The position numbers were made by a program, and so were the translations under genes. A DNA stretch of 64,000 nucleotides from Niveibacterium terrae. Its GTDB lineage: Bacteria > Pseudomonadota > Gammaproteobacteria > Burkholderiales > Rhodocyclaceae. The stretch lies in assembly GCF_048213115.1 (NCBI RefSeq), contig NZ_CP172404.1:2356001-2420000 (forward strand). The letters run 5' to 3'. Every line of letters begins with the position of its first letter. Position 1 is the stretch's first letter. Shown in pieces: positions 44,456 through 53,755 of this stretch. A model generated the notes under the pieces. That model was not told the DNA's origin, did no database searches, and saw only the letters and a list, made by a program, of their open reading frames with translations.

Positions 44456-45454
44456 TCAGTTCGAATGAGTGGATTCGGCGGTAAGCGAATAGTCGTTGCG
44501 CACGCGATAGAGGCCGGCATCAGGATCGGCGTGGCTATACCACAGCAATTGTTGGATGCCTGTAAGCCGATGAGGTGCGACCCACTCGCCGAGGGAGTAG
44601 AGGCTTTCAACGAAACGAAACGACGTCGTCGCATCGCGCGCGTTGGCAATCGCACCAGGGGATTGCAGAGGCGATAGCGCCCCATATCCGACCGGAATGG
44701 GCACAAGCCAGCCTTTGCGGTCGTGATGCCACTCGATGTGTGTCGAGTGCAGCTCGCCGGTCTCCGAATCGCGAACCTCGACAGATTCCGGTTTCCAGTT
44801 GAAACGCGACAGATCCAGCCAGGCGTCCAGCGCGGAAGCTTTCGGCTGCTCGCCGCGCAGGCTCACCAAACGCTCCGCGACGAGATCATCCCGGCTGACC
44901 AACGCGAAACCCGGAAGCCAACTGCGGCGCAGCCGACGGAACAGCGCTGCCGCCTCGGCCCCTTCCTCCGGAATGACCAACATACTTGGCGCTCGTTGCC
45001 CCCCTGCGGCTGATGGCAGCACGCTACCCCCCGCAATGCGCATATGGGCAAGGGTTTCGGCCACCTCGCGGGCACAGGCATCGCGCGCTTCATCGGACTG
45101 ATTGACGATGCCCCCGCTGATACCAAATACCAGCGTTATCTCCAGATGGATGCGCCCCTCTTCGACGATAGCGGCCGTGCTGCCGTCTTTGCCCACCGGA
45201 TTGCGGGTCAGTCGAAAGGCGCGCGTGTAGCCGCTTTCGGTGACCAGTTCTTCATGGCGATGGCAGATCACGCCCACGCTATCGAAGCCGATCTCGAAGC
45301 GCCCCGCCAATTTGCGCTCCAACGCCCACATCAAACCGAGGAATGCGCTGATGGCCGGAAAACCGTGAGTCAGTGGACTGGAGATCGCGTTGGCGCTCTG
45401 CACACGCAGCCAGGGCAGGACGAGCAGGCCGGAGCTGGAAGGAAGAGATTCCAT
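44456..45454 (-). CDS. csy2: Csy2 (Cas5f)
   Basis: 332 residues from ATG 45454. It caps the 5' handle of the crRNA together with Csy1. Recognised by LLVLPWLRVQSANAISSPLT, then HGFPAISAFLGLMWALERKL, and VPIPVGYGALSP. Its start codon overlaps the csy1 stop codon by one base (TAATG), a sign of coupled translation. Confidence 0.96.
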   Translation of the reverse strand: MESLPSSSGLLVLPWLRVQSANAISSPLTHGFPAISAFLGLMWALERKLAGRFEIGFDSVGVICHRHEELVTESGYTRAFRLTRNPVGKDGSTAAIVEEGRIHLEITLVFGISGGIVNQSDEARDACAREVAETLAHMRIAGGSVLPSAAGGQRAPSMLVIPEEGAEAAALFRRLRRSWLPGFALVSRDDLVAERLVSLRGEQPKASALDAWLDLSRFNWKPESVEVRDSETGELHSTHIEWHHDRKGWLVPIPVGYGALSPLQSPGAIANARDATTSFRFVESLYSLGEWVAPHRLTGIQQLLWYSHADPDAGLYRVRNDYSLTAESTHSN

Positions 45455-46803
45455 TACGATGCCCTCCTCGCCTGAATGTAAGTCGGCGCATCCATTTTTT
45501 TGCGCGTCTTGTGCAAACGGGCGGCCCATGTCTCATCGACGAGCAGCTCCTTGGCCCACTGGCGCTGCTCTATTTCGCCCAGAGGCAAGCGCTTATCCAG
45601 TTTCGAGTTGAGCCAACGCCCGAAACGCTGGCCTATCCCGGCAGGCCAGTCCATCCCTTGCCATTTGCTCTTGAAGTCTTCATCAGTTTCCGCCCGGAAG
45701 GGGTCGAGCCAAAGCTGCTCGGCTTCCTCCAGTTCGCAGTCCGGTTCAGCCGTCCAACCGGTCGGCAGCTCTTCCTGAAATTCGCGGGAAAAACAGACGA
45801 GTTCATCGAGCAGCACATCGAGATAGGCATCGCGCCGATCACGGGTTTCCAGCGTCGGCTCGGGATTGCTCTCAAGGAAAAGGCGCAGCTCCTTGATCGC
45901 CTCGCGCACCTGCTCGCGCTGGCCGAAACGAGGAAAAGCCGATTCCGTATGCCATAGCGCCCGAACCGCTCGGGACTTCCACTGTGGAGGGAGCGAGCCG
46001 AGCAGGTAGTTGTTGCCGCGCCGCTCGCTGTTGAGCTGGCTGATGTTCTGCGGCTTAGTCCCTCCGAGCTTCTGTACTGCCAGGTTCGGATACTCGGCAA
46101 AACCGACCGGATGATCTTCTTTGTCGCGACGCGCCTGCCGCGCGGCTTTGCCTGCCTCTCCGAAGCGATCCTCGTTGAGCGTCAGAAAGACTCGATGGGC
46201 CAAGGAACTCGCGTAGAGCGGAGCGAGCAGATGGTACTGGCTGTCCTGAAGCGGATCGTCGCCGACCAACCAGTAGAGTTGTTTGGCAAGAGTATGGCTC
46301 GCCGGATTGCCACGAGGTCGGATCAGACCGGTAAAGGCCTCAATCCATGCGGCGGCTTCGTCGGCATCATCGCTCAGCGCGGCAGCGAGGCTCGCGTCGC
46401 CCGCCAACATACCATCGAGCAAGCTACGCCCTTCAATTTCCAGGCGCAGGAACTTATAGACATCGAGCGCCGCGGCATTGCCCACGACATCGGCAGAAAA
46501 GTCCTGACCGAGAACATGGCTGCCCACTTCAACATGTTGGCGAAGAGAGGACGGAGCACAGTAGAGATTGGTGCCACGAGCATCGGGGTGGATGGGTTTG
46601 AGCGAATGGGTGACGGCCTGGATCTGGCCGACCCGGCGAGCGGCATCGGCCAACCAGGTGGCGCGTTCGAACAAGGAGGGCAGTTCGTCGCGCAAGGGAT
46701 CGTCGTCGGGCAACTTTTCCCGCCTGGCGTCGAGCCGCTCCTTGAGGAAGCGCTCGATCAACACGCGGTAGGCCTCCCGACGATCGATGAATGGGTCGTT
46801 CAT
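45454..46803 (-). CDS. csy1: Csy1 (Cas8f), large subunit of the Csy complex
   Basis: 449 residues from ATG 46803, with AAAGGA six bases before. Csy1 recognises the GG/CC PAM and opens target DNA. The family is seen in TNLYCAPSSLRQHVEVGSHV, VGNAAALDVYKFLRLEI, and KPQNISQLNSERRGNNYLL. It is the first gene of the csy1-2-3-cas6f operon. Its control region of 104 bases is shared with a divergent toxin-antitoxin pair, which separates it from cas1 and cas2-3. Confidence 0.96.
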   Translation of the reverse strand: MNDPFIDRREAYRVLIERFLKERLDARREKLPDDDPLRDELPSLFERATWLADAARRVGQIQAVTHSLKPIHPDARGTNLYCAPSSLRQHVEVGSHVLGQDFSADVVGNAAALDVYKFLRLEIEGRSLLDGMLAGDASLAAALSDDADEAAAWIEAFTGLIRPRGNPASHTLAKQLYWLVGDDPLQDSQYHLLAPLYASSLAHRVFLTLNEDRFGEAGKAARQARRDKEDHPVGFAEYPNLAVQKLGGTKPQNISQLNSERRGNNYLLGSLPPQWKSRAVRALWHTESAFPRFGQREQVREAIKELRLFLESNPEPTLETRDRRDAYLDVLLDELVCFSREFQEELPTGWTAEPDCELEEAEQLWLDPFRAETDEDFKSKWQGMDWPAGIGQRFGRWLNSKLDKRLPLGEIEQRQWAKELLVDETWAARLHKTRKKMDAPTYIQARRAS

Positions 46804-46851
46804 TGGAAATCCTTTGTCTTCGTATACTGAAAACGGAAACAGGCAGATCAC

Positions 46852-46881
46852 TTGCCAAAAGCGTACGGATTAACGTACGAT
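46852..46881 (+). promoter_or_regulatory. Promoter and double operator of the toxin-antitoxin pair
   Basis: TTGCCA (46852-46857) and TACGAT (46876-46881) form -35 and -10 boxes 18 bases apart. Two CGTACG palindromes at 46862-46867 and 46874-46879 lie between and over them, with centres 12 bases apart. YefM-YoeB operators in E. coli have two TGTACA palindromes at the same 12-base spacing, so autorepression is likely. The site is also 60-80 bases upstream of csy1 on the other strand. Confidence 0.65.
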
Positions 46882-46907
46882 AGATGCTTACTCTATGGAG
46901 GCATGTC

Positions 46908-47150
46908 ATGCCCTCTCTCTCTGCCAGCGAAGCCAGAGCCACCCTCTACCGCCTGATGGATGAGACGGCGGAGTCGCACGAGCCAATACTGATCTCGGGC
47001 AGGCGCCACAACGCCGTGCTGGTTTCCGAGGAAGACTGGTCGGCGATCCAGGAAACCCTGCTCCTGCTGTCGGTCCCAGGGATGCGAGAATCCATCCGGG
47101 ACGGAATGGCCGAGCCCGCAAGCGAGTGCGCCAAGAGTCTCGACTGGTGA
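46908..47150 (+). CDS. Phd/YefM-family antitoxin
   Basis: 80 residues from ATG 46908, six bases after GGAGG. The N-terminal dimer and DNA-binding part reads MPSLSASEARATLYRLMDET, followed by HEPILISGRRHNAVLVSEED, the classic YefM pattern. The C-terminal tail (WSAIQETLLLLSVPGMRESI) wraps the toxin. It should neutralise the toxin encoded behind it and repress the promoter through the two palindromes in front. Located inside the cas cluster on the strand opposite to all cas genes. Confidence 0.92.
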   Translation: MPSLSASEARATLYRLMDETAESHEPILISGRRHNAVLVSEEDWSAIQETLLLLSVPGMRESIRDGMAEPASECAKSLDW

Positions 47151-47410
47151 GCTGGGCGCTGGTTTTCACAAAGCAGGCCCAGAAGGACGCACGCAAGCTC
47201 GCTGCGACCGGGTTGAAGGGAAAGGCACAGATACTGCTGTCCATTCTCGAACACGACCCATTCCAGTCGCCCCCTCCCGTCGAAAAGCTGGTCGGAGATC
47301 TCGCGGGAGCGCTTTCGCGGCGCATCAACATCCAGCACCGCCTGGTCTATCAGGTACTCGAAGCCGAGCACACGGTAAAGGTTCTCCGCCTGTGGACACA
47401 CTACGAGTAG
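47147..47410 (+). CDS. YoeB/Txe-family ribosome-dependent mRNA endonuclease toxin
   Basis: 87 residues from a GTG start that overlaps the antitoxin stop codon (GTGA). It has the full YoeB outline: VFTKQAQKDARKLAATGLKG, the basic centre ALSRRINIQHRLVYQVLE, and the C-terminal VKVLRLWTHYE with the conserved His-Tyr pair. YoeB cuts mRNA at the ribosome A site. The gene ends 12 bases from the end of cas2-3, tail to tail, with no terminator seen between them. Confidence 0.92.
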   Translation: MSWALVFTKQAQKDARKLAATGLKGKAQILLSILEHDPFQSPPPVEKLVGDLAGALSRRINIQHRLVYQVLEAEHTVKVLRLWTHYE

Positions 47411-47422
47411 ATCGCAACCCGC

Positions 47423-50400
47423 TCACCCAGTGATCACTGGTTTGCCGCTGAACCCCAGCGCGGGGTGAAAGCGCCAGCCCTGCTCACTTTTACGAATGCT
47501 GAGCGTTCCATAGCGGCGGGCACAGGCATAAAGCGATAGCCCGAGTTCATCCGCCAAGCGGACGAGTTCGTCCATATAACTGACCGCACCCCAAGAACTG
47601 ATGTTCGCCCCTCGTACCAACGTCTCGTCGATACGGGTTTCGGGCGCGTCAACGAACACATTCTCACCTGCACGCCCGCCGACCAGATCCTTACCATCGC
47701 GGATGAGCTTCAGCACATAGTCCTCGCCGGCTTCATCCGGCAGCAAAACCAGATCGACATCAGGCGCATTCTCCTCACGAAAACGCTGTTGCTGCGGCAG
47801 TACGGCCGTCAGATGCGCCAAAGGCTGCGTCCAAAAGCTGCAGGCATTGATCGGGGTGCCATCGGAAGGCTTCTTGCCGATGCGCAAATCACGCGCCGAC
47901 AACGGGGCTGGCGGCGGGGCCGGCAGCATCTGGGCACTCAGCCGTGCATGCTCCAGATCGACAAGACTTCTATTCGGGAGCCACTCAGATTTTTGACGCG
48001 GTAAGATGCGCGGGCGGGCATCCAGCGTAGTGCGTTCATCGTCGGCGAGCAGAGTGCGCAAAGAGTGGTCGTCCAAATGGAAAGCCCCCTCATCCATCTC
48101 GAAACCTGGCCTGCAGAAGGCAGCCTTGTCCGGCCGTTCCTGGTGACGAACATTGGTCTCAAACAACACGATGTTCGGCTCTTTGCACGCACCAATGCGG
48201 TGGCGCCGTACACGCCCAGCAAGCTGAATCAGCGAACGCATCGAAGACGGTTCAACCACGGCCCAGTCGTAGTCGTGGTCTCGACCGACCTCGGTCACGG
48301 GACTTCCGAGCACGATGAATAGCTGATCCGGTTCGGGATGGGCATCAAGCCGCAGACGGATGTCAGGCAACGAAAACACCGCATTTTCGTCGCGGCGATC
48401 GAGCGCGGCATCGAGCCGGCTCTCCATGGCTGAGCGAAGTAGCAGAGGAAACTGCGAGTGGTATACGCACAGGTGAATATGCGTCCCATCAGGCACACCG
48501 AGCGCATACAAAGCCAGCGCGACATCGACCAAGGGCTCGATATTGGCCATGCGCACGAGGCCAAAGCTGACGCGCTTTCCGCTGCGAGGATCAAGGCTGT
48601 GATGAATCGCATGCAGGACAAGGGCTTGCTCGCGGACAGCGGCCGCAAAGGCCTGGCGAGTCGCGGCCTTGCCGCGCCCGCTGGCGGAGAGCTCGACAAG
48701 GCGCGTCAAACGACGTGGCTCAGCCTGACCCAGTTTGGCGTGCCGGGTCTTGGCGAAGGCAAGGTGTGCGACCTCGAAGACGCCCGTATCAGCGCAGGTT
48801 TGGGACTGGGCACCAAATTCATCGAACCAGGCGCAGCTGATATCGGTCGGCGCACCGGGCGATTCCCCGCGGTTCCGCTGGTAGATCTCGCGCCCCGCAC
48901 GATAGGCGGCGAACATCCCCTCGACAATTGCCGGCGGCAATGTGGCTGAAGACAGCAGCACCCGGCTTCCGAGCAATCCAGTCCAATATACCAAACGCGT
49001 CAGCGCCGGCAGGTCGTCGATATCGAAATCATCGAGTTCATCCAATACGAGGTCGCCGCTCATCAAGCGCAACATCGGCACGATCTGGTGCCCGCCGCGT
49101 TGGCTTTCGGTCGCAGGCACAAGGTGGTCCACAGTGCAGACCAGAATAGGCGCCGCAAGCAAGGAGCGGACACGCGCGTCATTTGTCAGACGAGATAGAA
49201 CAGCGTGATCGCTGTTGCCTTCAAATAGCACACCCCCTTCATCCGGCAGCAGGTCTTGCCTGGATTCGGAACCACTGCGCTCCGCCTGGCGCACATAGTG
49301 TTCGAAAAGCTCACGACTTGCGGCTCCTCCAACACGGATCGCAACTTCGTCATCCCCCAGACCCAGCAAACCGCGCAGGGCCTGCCCCGTCTGCAGGGTG
49401 AGGGTGCGCAGACCCAGCGCAATGGCACAGCGCAATCCCTGCTGAGGATCAGCCAGTGCGTTCATGATGCGCACATTGGCGAGGGTTTTGCCACAGCCAG
49501 TGGACGCCATGTTGACCCCGAAGAAACCCTTCCGCATCGAACGTTCGCAAACACTCGCGGCAATATCGGCAGCCTTGTTCTGCCACTGGAAACGCTCAAC
49601 GCTGGCACGCTGTTTCAAGCCTCGATGACGCGCCAGATGCGGCAGGTTTGGCGCCAGATCTGGCAGCGCATGCACGATGAGGCTGGCGTGTTTCTCGACG
49701 CCCAACAGGTGCTCATCAAGAGTCTGGTTGGTCTCGCCCGTATCGCGGCGAGTATTGGCATGGAGTGGGTAGTTTTCCTCACCGCAGAGACGCGGCGGCT
49801 GCTCCATCAAACCGGAATAGTGGTGATCGGCCAGCATCAAGCCCAGCCGTGCGACATGCATTACATAAGGGTCGTTCAGCCAGCCCCCGTCGCACATACT
49901 CGGCAGGCGATCCAACAAACGCCGAGCGAGTCGTGCCGCACGCTTGCGCCACGGCACAGAAGTAACCGGCAAGCCATGATCGAAGATCCAGTACGGCTTG
50001 ATGATCTGCGGATCCTCGCTGCTGAGCAGCTCGTTCCACTGCGCATCGATACTCCCGAGCAGATCGGCTATCTGACTGCTGCGGAAACCACGCAGTTTGG
50101 CTCCCAGTGGCCGCCACGCGCCATGTTCATCGCGTTCAGGTTTTACAGGCAGGCGGTGATGGGTGAGCACCAACCAGCCGAGCGCACGCGCCAAAGGCGG
50201 AAGACGGGATAAGGGTTTGTCAGCTTCCGGATCCAAGCCATCGCGCTGCAGACGCGGAAGCATCAACCAGCTCGCATCATCCCCAGCGGAGGGCTCGATC
50301 AGACGACGCAGCCACTGTTCGTCGTCCCCCTCGCCAACGAAGGCCTGAAACAGACGCAACGACACCCACTCGTGACGATACTGATTGCGTTCGATCTGAG

Positions 50401-50818
50401 CCCGTGCCGTCAGGCGTTTCTGAAAAGCCCGACTGGCCTTGCCCAGATCATGAAGCAGCGCCGCCAAAGCTGCCAGCAGGCGGATATCTTCCCCCGTATG
50501 CCAGTCGTTTTCGTCCTGTCTGCGCAACACGTTGCGAGTGGTCGAATTGGTTGGCACTGCGCCTTGCGCATTGAACTGGCTTGCATCACCGACAATCCAC
50601 AAGAGTTCGCTGTGATCCAAACCGCGAATCCAATGACAGGCCACGGCGGTATTCTTGCGCGCGGTCTTCCTGAGCAGGCGGCGCAGAGTATCCAACCCCT
50701 GCTGCGTAATCGGGGTCTGCCAGGTTCGCTCTCCACGCCGTTCGGCAAACTGATCGAGAATTCGGCGGGTTTCGGTCAGGGCATTTTTGCTGCACTGGGA
50801 GATCAGCAGAACGTTCAC
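47423..50818 (-). CDS. cas3: Cas2-Cas3 fusion nuclease-helicase (type I-F)
   Basis: 1131 residues. The N-terminus (about 1-95, MNVLLISQCSKNALTETRRI) is the fused Cas2 domain that joins Cas1 for spacer uptake. An HD nuclease follows (LAALLHDLGKASRAFQKRL, about 117-135), then the superfamily 2 helicase with motif I ASTGCGKTLANVRIM, a motif II variant LDELDDFDIDDLP, and motif VI near SLIQLAGRVRRHR. It shreds DNA marked by the Csy complex. It overlaps cas1 by four bases. Confidence 0.97.
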   Translation of the reverse strand: MNVLLISQCSKNALTETRRILDQFAERRGERTWQTPITQQGLDTLRRLLRKTARKNTAVACHWIRGLDHSELLWIVGDASQFNAQGAVPTNSTTRNVLRRQDENDWHTGEDIRLLAALAALLHDLGKASRAFQKRLTARAQIERNQYRHEWVSLRLFQAFVGEGDDEQWLRRLIEPSAGDDASWLMLPRLQRDGLDPEADKPLSRLPPLARALGWLVLTHHRLPVKPERDEHGAWRPLGAKLRGFRSSQIADLLGSIDAQWNELLSSEDPQIIKPYWIFDHGLPVTSVPWRKRAARLARRLLDRLPSMCDGGWLNDPYVMHVARLGLMLADHHYSGLMEQPPRLCGEENYPLHANTRRDTGETNQTLDEHLLGVEKHASLIVHALPDLAPNLPHLARHRGLKQRASVERFQWQNKAADIAASVCERSMRKGFFGVNMASTGCGKTLANVRIMNALADPQQGLRCAIALGLRTLTLQTGQALRGLLGLGDDEVAIRVGGAASRELFEHYVRQAERSGSESRQDLLPDEGGVLFEGNSDHAVLSRLTNDARVRSLLAAPILVCTVDHLVPATESQRGGHQIVPMLRLMSGDLVLDELDDFDIDDLPALTRLVYWTGLLGSRVLLSSATLPPAIVEGMFAAYRAGREIYQRNRGESPGAPTDISCAWFDEFGAQSQTCADTGVFEVAHLAFAKTRHAKLGQAEPRRLTRLVELSASGRGKAATRQAFAAAVREQALVLHAIHHSLDPRSGKRVSFGLVRMANIEPLVDVALALYALGVPDGTHIHLCVYHSQFPLLLRSAMESRLDAALDRRDENAVFSLPDIRLRLDAHPEPDQLFIVLGSPVTEVGRDHDYDWAVVEPSSMRSLIQLAGRVRRHRIGACKEPNIVLFETNVRHQERPDKAAFCRPGFEMDEGAFHLDDHSLRTLLADDERTTLDARPRILPRQKSEWLPNRSLVDLEHARLSAQMLPAPPPAPLSARDLRIGKKPSDGTPINACSFWTQPLAHLTAVLPQQQRFREENAPDVDLVLLPDEAGEDYVLKLIRDGKDLVGGRAGENVFVDAPETRIDETLVRGANISSWGAVSYMDELVRLADELGLSLYACARRYGTLSIRKSEQGWRFHPALGFSGKPVITG

Positions 50819-51792
50819 GCTGGCGACCTCCCAAGCCGCTCAGCGATCAGTTTGAGTGTATCGATCATGAAGTCGAGCGATTCCGTACGCGTCAGACTCT
50901 CGATGCAAGCCTGGCGGAATTGCTGTTCATCATCGCCTCGCATCGCGGAGATGAAAGCCTGTGGGAGCACAACGGCATCCTTGACCAGATCGGCGACGTC
51001 AAAGACCAGACCGCCGCGGCGCGTCTTGCCATGCAGTACAGCCAAGCCATGCGGAATACCCAGAACCCAGGTTGCGGTAGCCCCAAGGCCATAGGCGAGA
51101 TAGTTTCCGTGATCCAGAAAACGATTGGCCGGATCGTCAGCCTCTCCTCGACTACCGCGCACGAAATCTCCGTAGTGCATGGCCTGCGCTGCGCACTTGA
51201 AGAGCTTCTTCGTCAGGCGGGCTTCTTCAGTGAGCAGGTTGGTCACATCGGGAGCGGAGTCTATTCCCCGCAAACTATGTTCAAGCGCAGATTCAAACTG
51301 AGCACCATCGATGCAGAAACCCGCATCTCTCAACACACGGCTTTTCAACCAATGCTCGCGCAATCGCTCAATCCGAGTACGTTGGATGAGTTTTGCAGCC
51401 TCGAGACGCAAGGCATCGTCGAACCAGAATCGCACCCACCACTGCAAATACTCGGTCGGACGATATTCGCTCTGCGGCGAAAACCAGGCGACTTCAATGT
51501 CGACTTCATTGGCTGAAAACAGTGGCGTTCCGCCACCACCGCAGAAGCCGACAAGCACCCCGGCTTTCGCTAATTCGCGCATGGCCGCCTGAGTGATCGA
51601 AGTCCCTGTACCTAGCAACACGCTCGTTGTGTTGGCGATGGGGATGTTCCAGTACAAGGAACGCTTTCCCTCATCGGTGATGAATTCGACTCTCCCGCCA
51701 TTGACCAGCACACGGCAGTGCTGCAGGTAGTAAAGATTGGCCCGCTTGGAGTGGAGGATGGTTTTCAGATCTGAGGCAGGAAGATCCTTCAT
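50815..51792 (-). CDS. cas1: Cas1 integrase (type I-F)
   Basis: 325 residues. The metal-binding triad is Glu in NLLTEEARLTKKLFK, His in RFLDHGNYLAYG and Asp in FDVADLVKDAVVLPQAF. The N-terminal beta domain includes KRSLYWNIPIANTTSVLLGTG without the leading residue and GVLVGFCGGGGTPLF, typical of I-F Cas1. With the Cas2 part of Cas3 it inserts new spacers at the leader end. It is the first gene of the cas1-cas3 unit and is divergent from a hypothetical gene over 237 bases. Confidence 0.97.
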   Translation of the reverse strand: MKDLPASDLKTILHSKRANLYYLQHCRVLVNGGRVEFITDEGKRSLYWNIPIANTTSVLLGTGTSITQAAMRELAKAGVLVGFCGGGGTPLFSANEVDIEVAWFSPQSEYRPTEYLQWWVRFWFDDALRLEAAKLIQRTRIERLREHWLKSRVLRDAGFCIDGAQFESALEHSLRGIDSAPDVTNLLTEEARLTKKLFKCAAQAMHYGDFVRGSRGEADDPANRFLDHGNYLAYGLGATATWVLGIPHGLAVLHGKTRRGGLVFDVADLVKDAVVLPQAFISAMRGDDEQQFRQACIESLTRTESLDFMIDTLKLIAERLGRSPA

Positions 51793-52029
51793 TACTCTCC
51801 TCGCAAGCGCTGAATTTGGCAGGGCCGGGCATCAACAATTTGTCCGGGCAGTATCGCGCATCAGAGATCGCCAATCAATGTGTTGCCCCCCTAGTCGGGA
51901 CTCCCCTCTTCATCCGGGATCAACAGGATTCCGAAGAACTAGCAGCTCCTTTGGCCGGATGCGCTGAATCAAAATCCTCTTTGCCTCCCTTCCCGCGCCT
52001 TCCGCCCGCCATCCCCGTACAATCCCGCC

Positions 52030-52542
52030 ATGACACAGAATCCCGCGAATGAAGAAGCCGACGGCCTGCCCGCGATCCATCAGGACAGGCTCTGGCACGA
52101 CAGGGGCTGGACGGCGCGCGTCATCGAGAACATCGATGACGACGGCTGGGCCGTCGAGATGATCCTCGATGGTGAGCCCGAGCCGGCGCTGGTCGGCCCG
52201 TGGACGATGGGCCGCGACAAGAAGAATCCGAAGCCGCTCGACGCCGCGGCCTTCAGCACGCTCGTGAAGACCGCCTCCGAAGTGCTGCGCCGGCACGAAC
52301 AGCATCTGCACGCGATGCACCACAAGCGTCTGACGGTCAGCACGGAGGCCGGGCTGATTGAGGTCGCGTTCGACATCGTGCCCGACGAGGACGATCCCTA
52401 TGCGCTCTTGAGCGCCCAGGACGAGGCGGGCGAGCAACTGGGCGAGGTGCGGGTCGGGCCGGGCTTCAAATTCAGCAAACAGAGCGCTACCGCCTGGATA
52501 GAGAGCGGCTTCGGCCAGCCCGACGGATCAAGCGGGAATTGA
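52030..52542 (+). CDS. Hypothetical acidic cytoplasmic protein
   Basis: 170 residues from ATG 52030. It shows a beta-rich N-terminus (WHDRGWTARVIENIDDDGWA, VEMILDGEPEPALVGPWTMG) and a helix with many histidines (LRRHEQHLHAMHHKRLTV). No signal peptide or membrane span. Small proteins of this kind occur in Rhodocyclales-type genomes, but I know no function. It is high in GC like the core genome and is probably not part of the CRISPR locus. Confidence 0.6.
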   Translation: MTQNPANEEADGLPAIHQDRLWHDRGWTARVIENIDDDGWAVEMILDGEPEPALVGPWTMGRDKKNPKPLDAAAFSTLVKTASEVLRRHEQHLHAMHHKRLTVSTEAGLIEVAFDIVPDEDDPYALLSAQDEAGEQLGEVRVGPGFKFSKQSATAWIESGFGQPDGSSGN

Positions 52543-52584
52543 TCGGCAGGGGCAGCCATTCCGGCCGCCCTTTCAAGAGGGAAC

Positions 52585-53601
52585 TCAGGCCCGGCGCCGT
52601 ACGGCGATCAGGCCCAGCAGACCGACACCGAACAGAGCCAGCGAGGCGGGTTCAGGCGTCCGGTTTCCGGGCGGGAGTTCGCCGGTGAAGGCGTTCTGAT
52701 GGATCTCGCCGTTGATCGAGGCCTTGTTGGCGATCAGCGTGCCTTCGATATCGGCGGAGTTCGTGACGAAGGCATCGGTCGCGAGGATCGCACCGCCCCA
52801 CTGCGCCGAGAAGGAGAGGCGCGTCGCGTCGTAGAAGTTCCAGAGCAGCTTGCCGCCCAGGCTCTGCGCGCTGCCGCCGAGGAAGTTGATCGCCAGATCC
52901 GCCGACGCGATGCCGCAGTTGATCAGCACGGACCGGGTATCGCTTCCGATGTCGAAGCTGAACTCGGAGATGCCAGCCAGGCTGTCCAGCGTGAAGACCG
53001 CAACGCCGTTCGCATCGGGCGTGGCCTTGAACGCGAGCCTGGAACCCTGACGCGAGGCCTTGCTGTTTGCGGCCAGATCCCTGATCGCATCGGACTCCCG
53101 GCTCAGCACGTCGCGAAAGTCGGTGCCCTTCAGCGTTGAGGCTGGAAAGGACTGCGGGCCGGCCGACGCGGCGATCCGCCCCCCGTTGAAGATCGCATCG
53201 CGCGCCGTCCCGTCGACCTCGGCGCTGCCGTTGAAGATCACATCCTCGACATCGCCCCGCACGCGGGAGGTGCCGCTGTTAACGATGCCGTGCGCCGCGT
53301 TTCCGGCCACGGTCAGACCACCGTTGTTGACGGTGAAATTGCTGAGGCTGCCGAGCACCGTCGTTCCGGCATAGGCGGACGCGGCAAGCTTTGCATCCTC
53401 GCCGAATTCGGCCCTGCCCTTGCCGAGCGCATCGCCTTCGATATAGCTGCGGCCATGGACGTGGCTGCTCGAAGTCGCATCACCCAGCACGACCAGGTTG
53501 AACTGCTGCAGGATTTCGAGAGCGTTCAGCGGCATCGCCCAGACCGGTGCGGCGATGAGTGCGAGCAGGCAGAGAAGGCTCTTTCGGGAAAATCGGGGCA
53601 T
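52585..53601 (-). CDS. Choice-of-anchor A family protein with PEP-CTERM sorting signal
   Basis: 338 residues. Signal peptide MPRFSRKSLLCLLALIAAPV; the choice-of-anchor A domain (about 28-300) begins ALEILQQFNLVVLGDATSSS and HVHGRSYIEGDALG; the C-terminus is a full PEP-CTERM tripartite signal: PEPASLALFGVGLLGLIAVR followed by basic residues. The protein would be exported, then processed by an exosortase and placed at the cell surface or in the extracellular polymer. A second PEP-CTERM gene lies 154 bases upstream on the same strand. Confidence 0.88.
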   Translation of the reverse strand: MPRFSRKSLLCLLALIAAPVWAMPLNALEILQQFNLVVLGDATSSSHVHGRSYIEGDALGKGRAEFGEDAKLAASAYAGTTVLGSLSNFTVNNGGLTVAGNAAHGIVNSGTSRVRGDVEDVIFNGSAEVDGTARDAIFNGGRIAASAGPQSFPASTLKGTDFRDVLSRESDAIRDLAANSKASRQGSRLAFKATPDANGVAVFTLDSLAGISEFSFDIGSDTRSVLINCGIASADLAINFLGGSAQSLGGKLLWNFYDATRLSFSAQWGGAILATDAFVTNSADIEGTLIANKASINGEIHQNAFTGELPPGNRTPEPASLALFGVGLLGLIAVRRRA

Positions 53602-53624
53602 CGCGCGATCCTCTGAGCAAAATT

Positions 53625-53640
53625 GGCAGGAATCCGTCCA
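53625..53640 (-). promoter_or_regulatory. Weak sigma-54-type promoter before the choice-of-anchor A gene
   Basis: TGGACGGATTCCTGCC on the minus strand has GG and GC ten bases apart, as sigma-54 needs, but only part of the TGGCAC and TTGC boxes match. The position, about 25-40 bases before the start codon, is right. Confidence 0.3.
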
Positions 53641-53755
53641 GGCAGCGTTTGTCCGGACAGGTACGTCCTGGGCCGGGCCATCCCGGGCGCATCAGGACAA
53701 GCTTCACGGCCTGGGCGAAGGCGGCTGCCGCCCCCGCGCCAGAGGGAAAGCAAAT

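Noticed and set aside
46908..47410. CreTA-type RNA toxin-antitoxin guarding the CRISPR locus
   Set aside because: Both parts are protein-coding, with full YefM and YoeB outlines, and I see no repeat-like sequence near them that would make a guide RNA.
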